This document shows, in pieces, positions 17,509-26,513 of a DNA stretch of 64,000 nucleotides (its first letter is position 1; each line of letters opens with the position of its first letter). Made by a program: the position numbers and the translations under genes. A model generated the notes under the pieces. The model was given only the letters and a program-made list of their open reading frames with translations. It was not told where the DNA came from and made no database searches. Source of the stretch: VRUE01 sp963805455. GTDB lineage: Bacteria; Actinomycetota; Thermoleophilia; Solirubrobacterales; 70-9. The stretch spans positions 186,001-250,000 of the forward strand of contig CAWDUJ010000009.1 in the NCBI GenBank assembly GCA_963805455.1, given 5' to 3'.

Positions 17509-18312
17509 CTACCTCCTGACCGTGCATTTGCGAACAAGCTTGCTTGAAAGATTGCGGCCGTCCGCGAATTTGAAACTGGCTTTCGCGAACGGGAACTGGA
17601 CCTGGGTGAAGCCATCAGGCGCCGGGCATCCGGCCGAGGCGTAGCTCAGCTTTTCGCCGTGGAACGAGTACTGGCGCCGAAGAAGAAGATTGAAGGCCGA
17701 GATGAAGCCGTATTCGGACGCGATCGGGGGCATCGTGCCGACCAGCTGGGTCGCGAAGGTGCCGCCCTTCTTCTTCACTTCGAAGATGATCACGTAGGTC
17801 AGCGGGAGCGGCGCGCCGGAGGCCACCTGGGCAAAGATCGCCGGATGGCCGTGGCTGCGGCCGTTGAACGCCTGGAGCTTCCCGATCGAGGAGAAGGTGG
17901 GCTGATCCGGCAGCGTGACCCGGGAGGTGACCGATCCCGATCCGATCAGGGAATTGCCGCAGGCTCGCTTTGCGCCTTCGGAAGAGATGGACCGAAGTTT
18001 CCCCAGAGAGCAGGTCGCCAAACCCTTGTTCTGCAGCTTCCCGTGCCGGTTGATTTCGAGGACGATGGTTTCCAATTTCGGCGGCGTGACGCCCGGCTCG
18101 AGCGACTTGATCTTGCCGCCCATCTGGACCCCGACCGGGGCCGTCCCGGTTCGGGGCAGCTTCGACGGGGTGATCGTCCCTTCGAAGGTGACGGACAGGT
18201 TGCCCTTGATGACACGGACGGCCTGGCTGGTCGAGGCCAGCGCCAGGGCGCCGACCGCAACCACCGCCACCACCGCCGCGAGGGCGGCCCTCCTTCTCCG
18301 GGTCTTGCGCAT
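17509..18312 (-). CDS. Exported single-unit protein D' (copy A)
   Basis: About 267 residues. Signal peptide MRKTRRRRAALAAVVAVVAV with cleavage near STSQA. It shares with the partial protein at 1-523 almost every segment up to the window edge (TPSKLPRTGTAPVGVQMGGK, GKLQNKGLATCSLGKL, NGRSHGHPAIFAQVASG), showing recent common origin. One unit carries a cysteine and an LIGSG motif like the IG motifs of the B proteins. Four cysteines occur in the chain. The start lies three bases after the TAA of gene C' and its TAG is followed within three bases by D2, so C', D' and D2 are coupled. No enzymatic motif recognised. Confidence 0.82.
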   Translation of the reverse strand: MRKTRRRRAALAAVVAVVAVGALALASTSQAVRVIKGNLSVTFEGTITPSKLPRTGTAPVGVQMGGKIKSLEPGVTPPKLETIVLEINRHGKLQNKGLATCSLGKLRSISSEGAKRACGNSLIGSGSVTSRVTLPDQPTFSSIGKLQAFNGRSHGHPAIFAQVASGAPLPLTYVIIFEVKKKGGTFATQLVGTMPPIASEYGFISAFNLLLRRQYSFHGEKLSYASAGCPAPDGFTQVQFPFAKASFKFADGRNLSSKLVRKCTVRR

Positions 18313-18315
18313 CCG

Positions 18316-18987
18316 TTAGCGAACCAGCGGGTACGAGCAGATGAACTCAGCGTCGTCCGTGACGCTCTGCTCCGTCATTGTCCCTTTTCCGTCGACGACG
18401 ATCGTCGAGGGGGCGACCACTTTTTCTTCTTCTTCTTCTTTGGCCGTCTCGTACGGTTTGTCGTAGTAGGTGTCGGTGTACTGGAGGTCGGTGCCGACCC
18501 CGGTGCCGAGATTGAGCACGTCCTTGGTCGAGCGCAGTTTCAGCGGGCTCGGCAGGTAGCCGCCCTTGGCCGCGCAGGCGTCACGCGCTTTCATGACCGA
18601 GGTCGCTACGCCGTTCGAGGAGGAGTCGAAGCAGACTCCGCGGATCAGCGTAGTGGCCGGAGGACAAGCAGCTTGATGGCCGGTGATCGTGCCGGCGTTG
18701 CCCGTCTGGGCGGCGTTGCTGGCGCTGGGCACCGTGCCGAGCGCGTTGAGATTGATGTCCTGGCCGGTCAGCGAATTGTCAGCGACGTGGTTGCCCTTGA
18801 CGGCGCCGTTGGCGATCTTGCCGGTGGTCACCGACTTCCGCTTCAGCTGCTTCGCGCCGACTGAGTGCTTGGGCGCCAGGCGAGCCGCGTACGCGGTTCC
18901 CCCGAGCGCGGCAATCAGAGCAATGATCGCGATGATCATCTCCGCTGAGGGCATCTTGGCCCGCTTCCTGCTCACCTCGTCCTGCAT
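18316..18987 (-). CDS. Membrane-anchored repeat protein C' (copy A)
   Basis: About 223 residues from ATG 18987, preceded by GGAGGAGAG. One N-terminal membrane helix (MIIAIIALIAALGGTAYA) precedes short imperfect repeats (HSVGAKQL, SVTTGKI, AVKGNHV, SLTGQDI). The C-terminal domain has paired cysteines, a CAAKGGYLPSPLKL segment and ends FICSYPLVR, all as in the paralog at 526-1164. A five-glutamate run (KEEEEEK) near residue 178 is specific to this copy. It follows an intergenic stretch with its own promoter (19,023-19,052). With one membrane helix and an exported repeat stalk it could anchor a complex, but that is inference. Confidence 0.8.
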   Translation of the reverse strand: MQDEVSRKRAKMPSAEMIIAIIALIAALGGTAYAARLAPKHSVGAKQLKRKSVTTGKIANGAVKGNHVADNSLTGQDINLNALGTVPSASNAAQTGNAGTITGHQAACPPATTLIRGVCFDSSSNGVATSVMKARDACAAKGGYLPSPLKLRSTKDVLNLGTGVGTDLQYTDTYYDKPYETAKEEEEEKVVAPSTIVVDGKGTMTEQSVTDDAEFICSYPLVR

Positions 18988-19016
18988 CTCTCTCCTCCGC
19001 TTTCTCCCATGTTTGC

Positions 19017-19037
19017 GGTTCCCTTATAGAGAGAACC
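19017..19037. promoter_or_regulatory. Imperfect palindrome over the -10 region of the gene C' promoter
   Basis: GGTTC (19017-19021) and GAACC (19033-19037) flank the TATAAG box of the minus-strand promoter. The equivalent position upstream of the paralog (1195-1210) carries a perfect GTTCCC/GGGAAC palindrome, so the symmetry has been kept while the centre changed. A protein-binding site is plausible; no experiment is implied. Confidence 0.35.
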
Positions 19038-19052
19038 CCCCTACGCGCTCAA
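19023..19052 (-). promoter_or_regulatory. Internal promoter upstream of gene C'
   Basis: TTGAGC (19047-19052, minus strand) and TATAAG (19023-19028) are 18 bases apart. Transcription would start near 19,016, giving a leader of about 30 bases before the strong ribosome site and ATG at 18987. The upstream sequence (CTCAAAGGTTTGGTC region) is conserved in the paralogous gap at 1221-1260, but the -10 box is not. Confidence 0.5.
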
Positions 19053-19113
19053 AGGTTTGGTCAGAAACCCGGCGGGATTCTAGCGCCGCAACCGCTCAAC
19101 GGGGTTTTCGCTA

Positions 19114-21840
19114 TCAGCGATGAGCCCTGCGGCCCTTGCGCTTGGAGCTCTTGCCGGTCCGGCAGGCGGTCTTCGTGCTCACCTTCTGGGTCAGCTTTTT
19201 CCCGTTCTGGGCGGTGTATTCGACCGTCGTCCGAGAGCCGGTGGCGCAGAGGTTCCTGGTGTTTACCAGGTAGCCCTTCTTGCCGCCGGTCAGCTTGAGG
19301 CGGAAGTGCCCGATCGGGGCATCCGGGACCACCGGCACCACGGTCCGCAGATGACCGCCTTTGACCGAGGCCGATTCGGCTTCGGGCATGATCGTCACCT
19401 GGCCGTCGAGGATGAAGACGACGTGGGGCAGTTTGCCGAAGCCGGAGACCGCGTAGGCGGGGCCGGTGAGAGGCGCGTCCAGCAGCGGCGTCGTCGTCGT
19501 GACCGTCCCGATCGTCTGGCGTCCCGCGCACCTTTCCGCGGCCAGCTGGGCTTTCGAGCAGATGTTGCCGAGGTGGCGCTGGTCGATCGCGAAGGCCTTC
19601 GGCAGAGTCACCGCGACCGACTTGATGTTGGCATCGCCGTGGCGGGTCCGGAGGTCGAACTGGAGGCCCGGATTCCGGCTGCGCGAGGTGACCTTCTTGC
19701 CGCCGAGCTGCTTTACCGTCATCGACGGCTTGAACGGCAGCGTTTCGCAGTTCACGACCTGGAAATAGGAGGAGAAGTCGGTGACCGTGCCCTGGTCGCC
19801 GATCCCCTGCGAGTCGACCGTGAACGGGTTGCAGTTGGTCGGGTTGATCGTGAAGTTGGACTTGTCGATGTTGACCTGGATCGATCGCATCCGGATCGGG
19901 ACCCCGCCGATGATCTGCGGGATCGAGTCCGAGACGGCGCTGACCTGGGCGGTCTTCGGGTCGACATGGAGCGCGACCCGGACGACCACGACTCCGTAGT
20001 CGTAGGGGCCTGCTAACGCAGGTGTCACCGCGACGACCGAGAGAGGGGCTCCCTTGAACGGCCCGGCCAAATACATCTTCCCGACCGCGTGGAAGGGGTG
20101 GCCGCCGGGCCCGGCCGCGACATTGGTCGTGCCGACCTGGCTTGCCGCCGGACAGCTCGGCGCTGCTATCTCAGTTTTGCCCGACTTTTCAGCCGCGGCA
20201 AGGATGGATGCCTCCGGGCAGTAGGTGACACCGCGGAGCCTGCCGGTAAACCCAGGCGGCATCCTGAAATTGACGTCCCTCAGGAATTGGTCGCCGTCAT
20301 CGCGGTCGAGCTTGAGGATGAAGGAGCTGAACTTCCCCGCAAGAGCGTTCGACGTCCCGGCGACGAGCCGCGGGTTGAATGGGCGCACCTGACCGGGACA
20401 CGGCCTGCTGTTGGGGCCTTCCGTGATGTTCACGAACGGCGCCGAGTGCTGTGGCGAAAGGCTCCGGTTCCAGGGGACGAATAGCGAGTCCGTCGAATAG
20501 ACACGGCATTGCGTCGGGGTCGCTATCAGCCCCCGGTCGGAGGCGAAAAGGTGCAGATCGAACTCCTGGAACGGGACCTGTGGAATGTCTTCCACCACCA
20601 TCGTCACCTGGCCCGTTTTCGGATCGGGGTGGACCTCGGCGACCAGCTTTGCGTGAATCCCAAACCCGTCGAAGATCATGAAGACGCGATATTGGTCGCC
20701 GGGCAGCGGCCTGCCGATGTAGAGCGAGCCAAACAGCGGGTCTTCGAGGGCCGGCGTGTGGACCTCGACCGTACCGATCTTTGCGTTGTCCGGGCAGGCG
20801 CCGGGAAGGTTCAGCCCGAAATTTGCCTGTTCTTGGCTACAGTCGGTCTGACCATCGGCGGCATCCGGGTTGACCGAGAGGCCTTCGGGCAGGGTCAGGG
20901 TCGCCGTCCGCAGGGTCGACTGCGAGGGCGCTTCACCTGCGAGGAACTGCTCGGCCTTGAGCTGCAGGTCCAGTCCTGCGGGAGCATCTGCCTCGGGCGT
21001 CGTCAGCTTCGCCTGGAGCAACGGGTCGAACTTTTGGTTTTCGCACCCTGTGGTGGAGGGATACGTGGACACGACGTTGGAGGGATTCGGGTCCTGGTAT
21101 GTCGTGACGTCAACCGAGACCGGGAGCGGCGCTTCGGAGCAGACGCTCGGGTTGTCGATGAAGGGCCGCACGGTCTCACCGGAGTGTGGATAGGGCGCTT
21201 CGGTGCAGCTCACGGTGAGCGAGCCGGGACAGCCCGGAGGCGATCCCGGTTCACCGGGGAAGAACCGCTCGGAATCGTGTTCCTTGTGACCAGGGAATCC
21301 CCAGACAGTCAGCGCAGCCGACGAGAGTGCGACCGATTGGGAGATCGAGTTAACCGAGATCTGCAGGCCGTAGTCGGTGTCGCTGCGGACGTTGATAGGC
21401 ATGATCACCGGCACGTCGAGAATCGGGACGACGAACGCCATCCTTGCCGCTTCATCGCCCAACACCTGCATGTTGTAGATCGGCGTCGTCCCGAGCACGA
21501 AGTTCGGGTTGCCTTCATAGTTGGCGATGATCGTGATCACACCCGCCTGGGCGCCAGGCTGGCATCCGTTGGCGACGAAGATCGCCGCGCGGCACCTGAA
21601 GATCGCGCCGGGGTTGCCGAACACGCCCTCCGGCATATTGATATCGACATTGTTGACGACCTCGGGCTGTCCCGGTTTGTCGACTTTGAAGCGCGCGGTC
21701 AGGTCGGGGTGGCCACCGGCCTGCTGGTCGGATGAGCCGACCGAGAATTCGGTCACATTGACGCTCGCCGAAGCGCCGGCCGGGATGAGGGCGAGAGCGA
21801 TCGCGGAAACGATCACCGCCAAGATTGAACGCAGGCTCAT
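19114..21840 (-). CDS. Exported four-unit protein B2' (copy A)
   Basis: About 908 residues. ATG 21840 (MSLRSILAVIV) is chosen because AAGGAG lies nine bases upstream; an ATG two codons earlier is only three bases from it. Signal peptide ends near GASAS. The mature chain begins with a DQQAGGHPD segment and has four diverged units with IG motifs (CQPGAQAG, CPDNAKIG, CPAASQVG, CAGRQTIG), the first being the most degenerate. It is strikingly close to B2 at 1281-4010 through the segment with VVVVRVALHVDP and IRMRSIQVNIDKSNF. It ends TACRTGKSSKRKGRRAHR, a basic tail longer than in B2. Function unknown; predicted extracellular. Confidence 0.85.
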   Translation of the reverse strand: MSLRSILAVIVSAIALALIPAGASASVNVTEFSVGSSDQQAGGHPDLTARFKVDKPGQPEVVNNVDINMPEGVFGNPGAIFRCRAAIFVANGCQPGAQAGVITIIANYEGNPNFVLGTTPIYNMQVLGDEAARMAFVVPILDVPVIMPINVRSDTDYGLQISVNSISQSVALSSAALTVWGFPGHKEHDSERFFPGEPGSPPGCPGSLTVSCTEAPYPHSGETVRPFIDNPSVCSEAPLPVSVDVTTYQDPNPSNVVSTYPSTTGCENQKFDPLLQAKLTTPEADAPAGLDLQLKAEQFLAGEAPSQSTLRTATLTLPEGLSVNPDAADGQTDCSQEQANFGLNLPGACPDNAKIGTVEVHTPALEDPLFGSLYIGRPLPGDQYRVFMIFDGFGIHAKLVAEVHPDPKTGQVTMVVEDIPQVPFQEFDLHLFASDRGLIATPTQCRVYSTDSLFVPWNRSLSPQHSAPFVNITEGPNSRPCPGQVRPFNPRLVAGTSNALAGKFSSFILKLDRDDGDQFLRDVNFRMPPGFTGRLRGVTYCPEASILAAAEKSGKTEIAAPSCPAASQVGTTNVAAGPGGHPFHAVGKMYLAGPFKGAPLSVVAVTPALAGPYDYGVVVVRVALHVDPKTAQVSAVSDSIPQIIGGVPIRMRSIQVNIDKSNFTINPTNCNPFTVDSQGIGDQGTVTDFSSYFQVVNCETLPFKPSMTVKQLGGKKVTSRSRNPGLQFDLRTRHGDANIKSVAVTLPKAFAIDQRHLGNICSKAQLAAERCAGRQTIGTVTTTTPLLDAPLTGPAYAVSGFGKLPHVVFILDGQVTIMPEAESASVKGGHLRTVVPVVPDAPIGHFRLKLTGGKKGYLVNTRNLCATGSRTTVEYTAQNGKKLTQKVSTKTACRTGKSSKRKGRRAHR

Positions 21841-21868
21841 TGTCATTCTCTCCTTGCTTCTCATCGTC

Positions 21869-24800
21869 CTAACCATGCCTGCGGTTCGAGTGGCGCTTGT
21901 GCTTCTTGTGGTGCGGCTTCTTCACGCACCGCCCGTGCCTCAGGACCTTCGGCTTCTTGCACTTCTTCTTGTGGGTCGTCACCGGCGGGCGGGCCTGTTC
22001 GGGCCCGGTTCCGGTATTGACGTTGGGTGGCGGCGGCGCCTCCGTACCGGCGCCGTGACACTCGTCGGAGGCTTTGCAGAGTCCGCGTGACGGGTCGAAG
22101 AGGAAGCCGCCGTCGATCCTCGCGTCGTAGACCTTCACGACATTCCCGTTTTTGTCAGTCGGAACGAGCACATCGCGGGTGAAGAAGAAGGCGTCATTGC
22201 CGTCGGCGCTGACGGTTACGAGAGCGGAGTCGTCCTGGCCGATGCCGCTGGAGATCAGGGCTACTTTTCCTTCGTTCCACTCGTAGGCGTCCTTCTTCTC
22301 GTTGGTGTCGCGCAGGGTGAACGACTCGAGCGTGGTGAAGAACACCCGCCCGTCGTCGGCCAGGTTCAGGCCGTGCGCTGAGAGCCTCACATCCGAGTTT
22401 CCGACCGCGCCGGTCGGAGCACATGACGGGCAGGCCAGCGTGTCGCCCTGGGCGTCGTAGCGGTAGAGCTCGTAATGACCGAGGTTCTGGTACCCGGTCA
22501 GCGGGACGGGCGAGCTGAACATCGCGTAGCGGCCGTCGGGGGTGACCTGGAAATCTTCATAGTGGTGGACCGCGGCTTGGTTCACACCGTGCTTCACGGC
22601 CGGGTTGTCGATCGGTTCGTAGGGGACGACTTTGTAGCCGAACCTGGTGACATTTGTGCCGTTGAGCGCGAAGGTTTCTTTCGTCGAGCTCCGCACCGCG
22701 ACACCGCGCGACGTGCTGCCGAGGGACGAGGAGTCGCCGATCGTGGCGACCTGCGCCCCGGTCGTGTCGTAGACCTTGATGACGTTGCCTTCGTCGTTGT
22801 AGAAGTCGCCGGTTTCGGGATCTGCCGAAAGGTGGAGGCTCAGCGCCGCGATTTCGGTCCCGACCACGACGGGTTCGGCTCCGAAATCGGAGACGTTGTA
22901 GCGTTTCACCGGTCCCTGCGAGTAGGAGGTCACGTACACGTGACCATGCGAGTCGGCCGCCACGTGGCAGGGACTCTGGCCAGATGGGATGATCGTCGTT
23001 TCGGTGTAGTTGGCTTTACTGACCGGGGTCGTGTTGCTGGTGGGGACGTAGCGCCGAACCTTGCCACCGTAGTCACCGACGAACAGTTCGCCGCTGGCGG
23101 TGACGGCGAGGCCGCAAACTTCGCCGAACCCCGTGAGTTCTCCGATGTGGGCGCCGCTGGGGCCCCAAACGGCGACCGTGCCGCCGAAGTTGCGGGCGTA
23201 GATCGCTCCGTTGAGCAGTCCGCCGGAGCTGTCGACCGCGACCGAGGATTCGCCGCCCCCGCCGATGCCGGAGTTGGGGATCTCATTCGTCCCCGCGCCC
23301 GGGCCTTCGGTGAATTTCAGCGGCGCCCCGCTCGAGTCGTAGCGCGCGATTCGTTCGCCGCCGCCCTTCTCGGCGACGTAGACGTCGCCGGTGATCTCGT
23401 TGAGCGCCATGCCCTCGGGGTTTTTCAATCCCGTGATGAAGCTGGTCGAGATGACCGGATGGGCGGGGGGTTGGGGCGGCGGCTTGCCGATGCTGGAGTC
23501 GGCTTCGCCGACGAAGTGCGGAGTTCCGCCCGGCTTTACGACGTAGAGGTTGACCTGGTTCTGGGTCCCGTTGCCGGAGCCGTCGAGCTTCTCCGGGCTC
23601 ATGAAGTAGACCGTGCCGTTGCCACTTGCGACACCGGCTCCACCGGCGGGGACGACGACGCTGCAGTCGGGCCCGCCAGACGCGACGTTCCATTCCACCA
23701 CCGGTTCGCAGGAGTCGGTGTTGCCCGTTCCGCTCGTCCCGGTCGAGAGTCGGGTGACGGGCGCCGGGCTGGTGGAGCCGACGGCGGCGCCGAAGAGGTC
23801 GGCGCTCGTGTCGGTATCGCCGGCCAGAGCATCGGTGGTCGTGAAGAAGACCTCCGTCCCGTCGTCGGTCATGCCGTCGTAGATGACGCCGGTGGCGGTG
23901 TTTGCAACCTGAATCGAGTTGGGACTGGTGCCGACGTGCATGAAGAGGTCGTAGAGCGTGTTGCCGGCGGCGTCTTCGCCGACCGGCTGGCCGATCAGGA
24001 CCCGGCTGCCGTCGGAGGAGACGTCGAGCTCGGCGACTTCGCCGCTGATCGGGGCGCCGGCCGGGGTCGTCGAAACGAGCTGCGTCGAGCCGGTGCCGAG
24101 ATTGCGGTCGTAGACCCACATCGAGCCGCTGCTGGCGGAGTTCTCGAATTTCTGATCGGTCGCGAAGATCAGGTGCGATCCGTCGTCGGAGAGCGGCTTC
24201 CGAACCTCGCCGACCGGATCGGCCGGCGGGTTGAGCGTGCCGTGCATGCCCTCTTCGAGCGACCCGTTGGACCGCCGCAGCGGAATGTTGCTTGAGCCGT
24301 CGGCGAAGCACGGGTTGCAGATGTTGGGACCGCCGAAGGCGAAGCTCTGCAGGCCGGAATCGGCGCCCATCAGCGGCGACCCAAACGCGCCTTCATCCGC
24401 CATCCCGTTGGACGGGAGGCCGACGTACTTGGTGGTCCAGCCTTCGCCGCCGCGAACGGCGAGGTAGGGGTCGAGACCGAAGTTGGTCGGGCTCCCCGCG
24501 ATGCCGGGGATCACTCCGAAGTGCATCGAGTAGAGCAGTCGGTCGGTCGCACGCGGATACGCGTCGAGCTGGTTCTGCCCCTCGGCCAGCTCGGACTCGA
24601 CGTCGTACCCACCCTGGTTGGCGGCGGAGACGAGCTCGTATGCCCGGCAATCAGGCAGGAGCGATCCTTCAGTCTGCCGCCGCACTTCGGCGTTGCCGCA
24701 GGTGTCGACGCCCGAATCGGCTACGTAGGTCGTGAATTCCTGGATCGGCGTCGAGACGCTGCCGGCTTCATTCGTGACGATCGCCCGGTATTCATACGTG

Positions 24801-26509
24801 ACGCCCGGTTCGAGGCCCTTGGTTTCGGTCGAGACGTGCTGAATGCCGGGCTGGTATTTGTTTTCCCCGTTGAAGAGGCCGCCGCTCGAGACGAAGCCGA
24901 ACGTCTTCGACTCCGGAGTGGACGTGTCGAACCCCGAGCCTTTCGGACCCCATTCGAAGTGATAGCTGGCGTTTCCGCCGTTGGGATCGAATTCGGTCAG
25001 GAAGCGGACGCCATCGGTATTGATCCGGTCGACCGCGAGGAAGCCCGGCACACCGGGCAGTCCCTGCGGCACGAACTTCTCGACGTTGCTCAGCGCCACC
25101 TGGTTGTTGCTGTTTTTCGCCGAGAGCTTGTAGTAGTACCGGGTCCCTTTTTCGGTCGGGATTTCCGCAGTCACGACGTGGTCCCCATTACCGGTGAAGT
25201 TGTTGCCCTCCTGGCAGGGGATGCTCGTGTTGAGGAATTCGAGACCAGCGCCTGTTTCCACCCCTTCGGTGATTCCGGTCGCTTCGGTGCCGTATTCGAA
25301 GTGACAGTCGGTCGTTTCCTGACTGTCAGCGTTGATGACGCCCGTTAGGATCATGTGTTCGCCTTCGGGGTCCGGATATTCCGCCTCCGTTGCGGTGACG
25401 TCCGGGATCACATGCGGGTTCGATCTGACGAACTTCTCGACATGGGTGACACCGCCGGCGAACTGGTGCCGGCTCGCGACCCAGACGTCGTGCGTCGCCG
25501 GATCAACGGTTATGCCCTGGCTGTTGCCGCCGATTCCGGGATAGGGCCCTGCTTCCTTGCCGAAGCCGCCGCCGAGGGCCCGGCCGTCTTCGTCGAACAG
25601 TTCGAAGGACGAGTTGTTGTCTCCGAAGCTGGAGTTGAGCACCACGACGTTGTTGTCGGAATAGTCAACCGCGACGCCCTTTGTGTCTTCGCGGTGGTTG
25701 ACCATGTAGTACTGAAGGCCTTCGGAATCAAGTTTGAATGCGGTTCCACTCGAACCGAAGGCTCCGCCGATGGCGACCGCGTAGAGGTCGCCGTTGCCGT
25801 CGAAGACCATGTGGCACGGTCGCAGCAACTCGCCGCCGCGGATCTTGGTGCCGGGCTCGATTCCTTCGGGGCCGACGAAGTCGGTCCTGATCAGGTCCCC
25901 GGAAGGTTCGTAGTGGAAGATCCCGCCACGCGCCGAGTGGAGGACTTCAGTCCCATCGGGGCTGACCGCCACCGCGCATGAGCCTTCGCCTGAAATATTC
26001 TTGAGTGTGGTCGAGAGCGGGGTGCCGTCCGGTTTGTAGCCGGTGATCGTCACCCCGCCGAAGCCGCCGCCGCGGACGTAGAAGTTGCCGTCGGACGAAC
26101 TCCCCGACTGGTCGATCGCGACGTCCGAGTTGCTTTCGATGCTCGGTTCGATCTGGAACCAGGGTGTGCCAAGGGCGGCGAACGCAACGGGGGTGCCGGA
26201 CAGCGTGTAGCGACTGATGACGCCAGGGGTTCCGCCGTCAGACACGACGAGGCGCTGCGAGTGGCTATCGAAGGCGATCCCCCCCAGCCCGCTGTCGAAC
26301 GGTTTGCCGCCGGCGTTCCCGTCGATGAACGTCCCCGAGTAGACGTAGTCGTAGACGGTCTTCGCCGAGGCGGAACCGGCGACGACGAGACTGAGCGCGA
26401 AGGTTGCGCCGATGCAGGTCAGAAGACGCCTCAGGCCCACTCTCTTCCCCCTGTTCCCCTGCTCGCCGTTACTGGTCATTGTCTGTGACTCTCCCCCGTT
26501 GGTCCGCAT
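21869..26509 (-). CDS. Giant exported propeller-FN3-WD40-like protein A2' with inserted second propeller
   Basis: About 1546 residues from ATG 26509; an ATG at codon 11 (26479) with GGGGGAGAG nine bases upstream is an equally good start. Signal peptide ends near GSASA. Order: NHL-type propeller (about 50-385), two FN3-like repeats, junction CGNAEVRR...LPDCRAYELVS, WD40/TolB-like part, then within that part an extra block of about 310 residues (23,505-22,575) that looks like a second complete NHL propeller (GLKNPEGMALNE, VCGLAVTASGELFVGD, CHVAADSHGHVYV), then the remaining WD40-like strands beginning HHYEDFQV. It ends with CKKPKVLRHGRCVKK and a His/Lys tail. The paralog at 4039-7650 lacks the insert. 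Function unknown. Confidence 0.85.
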   Translation of the reverse strand: MRTNGGESQTMTSNGEQGNRGKRVGLRRLLTCIGATFALSLVVAGSASAKTVYDYVYSGTFIDGNAGGKPFDSGLGGIAFDSHSQRLVVSDGGTPGVISRYTLSGTPVAFAALGTPWFQIEPSIESNSDVAIDQSGSSSDGNFYVRGGGFGGVTITGYKPDGTPLSTTLKNISGEGSCAVAVSPDGTEVLHSARGGIFHYEPSGDLIRTDFVGPEGIEPGTKIRGGELLRPCHMVFDGNGDLYAVAIGGAFGSSGTAFKLDSEGLQYYMVNHREDTKGVAVDYSDNNVVVLNSSFGDNNSSFELFDEDGRALGGGFGKEAGPYPGIGGNSQGITVDPATHDVWVASRHQFAGGVTHVEKFVRSNPHVIPDVTATEAEYPDPEGEHMILTGVINADSQETTDCHFEYGTEATGITEGVETGAGLEFLNTSIPCQEGNNFTGNGDHVVTAEIPTEKGTRYYYKLSAKNSNNQVALSNVEKFVPQGLPGVPGFLAVDRINTDGVRFLTEFDPNGGNASYHFEWGPKGSGFDTSTPESKTFGFVSSGGLFNGENKYQPGIQHVSTETKGLEPGVTYEYRAIVTNEAGSVSTPIQEFTTYVADSGVDTCGNAEVRRQTEGSLLPDCRAYELVSAANQGGYDVESELAEGQNQLDAYPRATDRLLYSMHFGVIPGIAGSPTNFGLDPYLAVRGGEGWTTKYVGLPSNGMADEGAFGSPLMGADSGLQSFAFGGPNICNPCFADGSSNIPLRRSNGSLEEGMHGTLNPPADPVGEVRKPLSDDGSHLIFATDQKFENSASSGSMWVYDRNLGTGSTQLVSTTPAGAPISGEVAELDVSSDGSRVLIGQPVGEDAAGNTLYDLFMHVGTSPNSIQVANTATGVIYDGMTDDGTEVFFTTTDALAGDTDTSADLFGAAVGSTSPAPVTRLSTGTSGTGNTDSCEPVVEWNVASGGPDCSVVVPAGGAGVASGNGTVYFMSPEKLDGSGNGTQNQVNLYVVKPGGTPHFVGEADSSIGKPPPQPPAHPVISTSFITGLKNPEGMALNEITGDVYVAEKGGGERIARYDSSGAPLKFTEGPGAGTNEIPNSGIGGGGESSVAVDSSGGLLNGAIYARNFGGTVAVWGPSGAHIGELTGFGEVCGLAVTASGELFVGDYGGKVRRYVPTSNTTPVSKANYTETTIIPSGQSPCHVAADSHGHVYVTSYSQGPVKRYNVSDFGAEPVVVGTEIAALSLHLSADPETGDFYNDEGNVIKVYDTTGAQVATIGDSSSLGSTSRGVAVRSSTKETFALNGTNVTRFGYKVVPYEPIDNPAVKHGVNQAAVHHYEDFQVTPDGRYAMFSSPVPLTGYQNLGHYELYRYDAQGDTLACPSCAPTGAVGNSDVRLSAHGLNLADDGRVFFTTLESFTLRDTNEKKDAYEWNEGKVALISSGIGQDDSALVTVSADGNDAFFFTRDVLVPTDKNGNVVKVYDARIDGGFLFDPSRGLCKASDECHGAGTEAPPPPNVNTGTGPEQARPPVTTHKKKCKKPKVLRHGRCVKKPHHKKHKRHSNRRHG

Positions 26510-26513
26510 TGCC

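Noticed and set aside
20509..24295. Long plus-strand open frames opposite the giant exported genes (also at 5203-6861, 12911-14398 and 26412-28529)
   Set aside because: They lack ribosome sites and family-like sequence, are rich in Arg/Gly/Asp as expected of antisense shadows in G+C-rich DNA, and lie opposite genes with clear signal peptides and domains.
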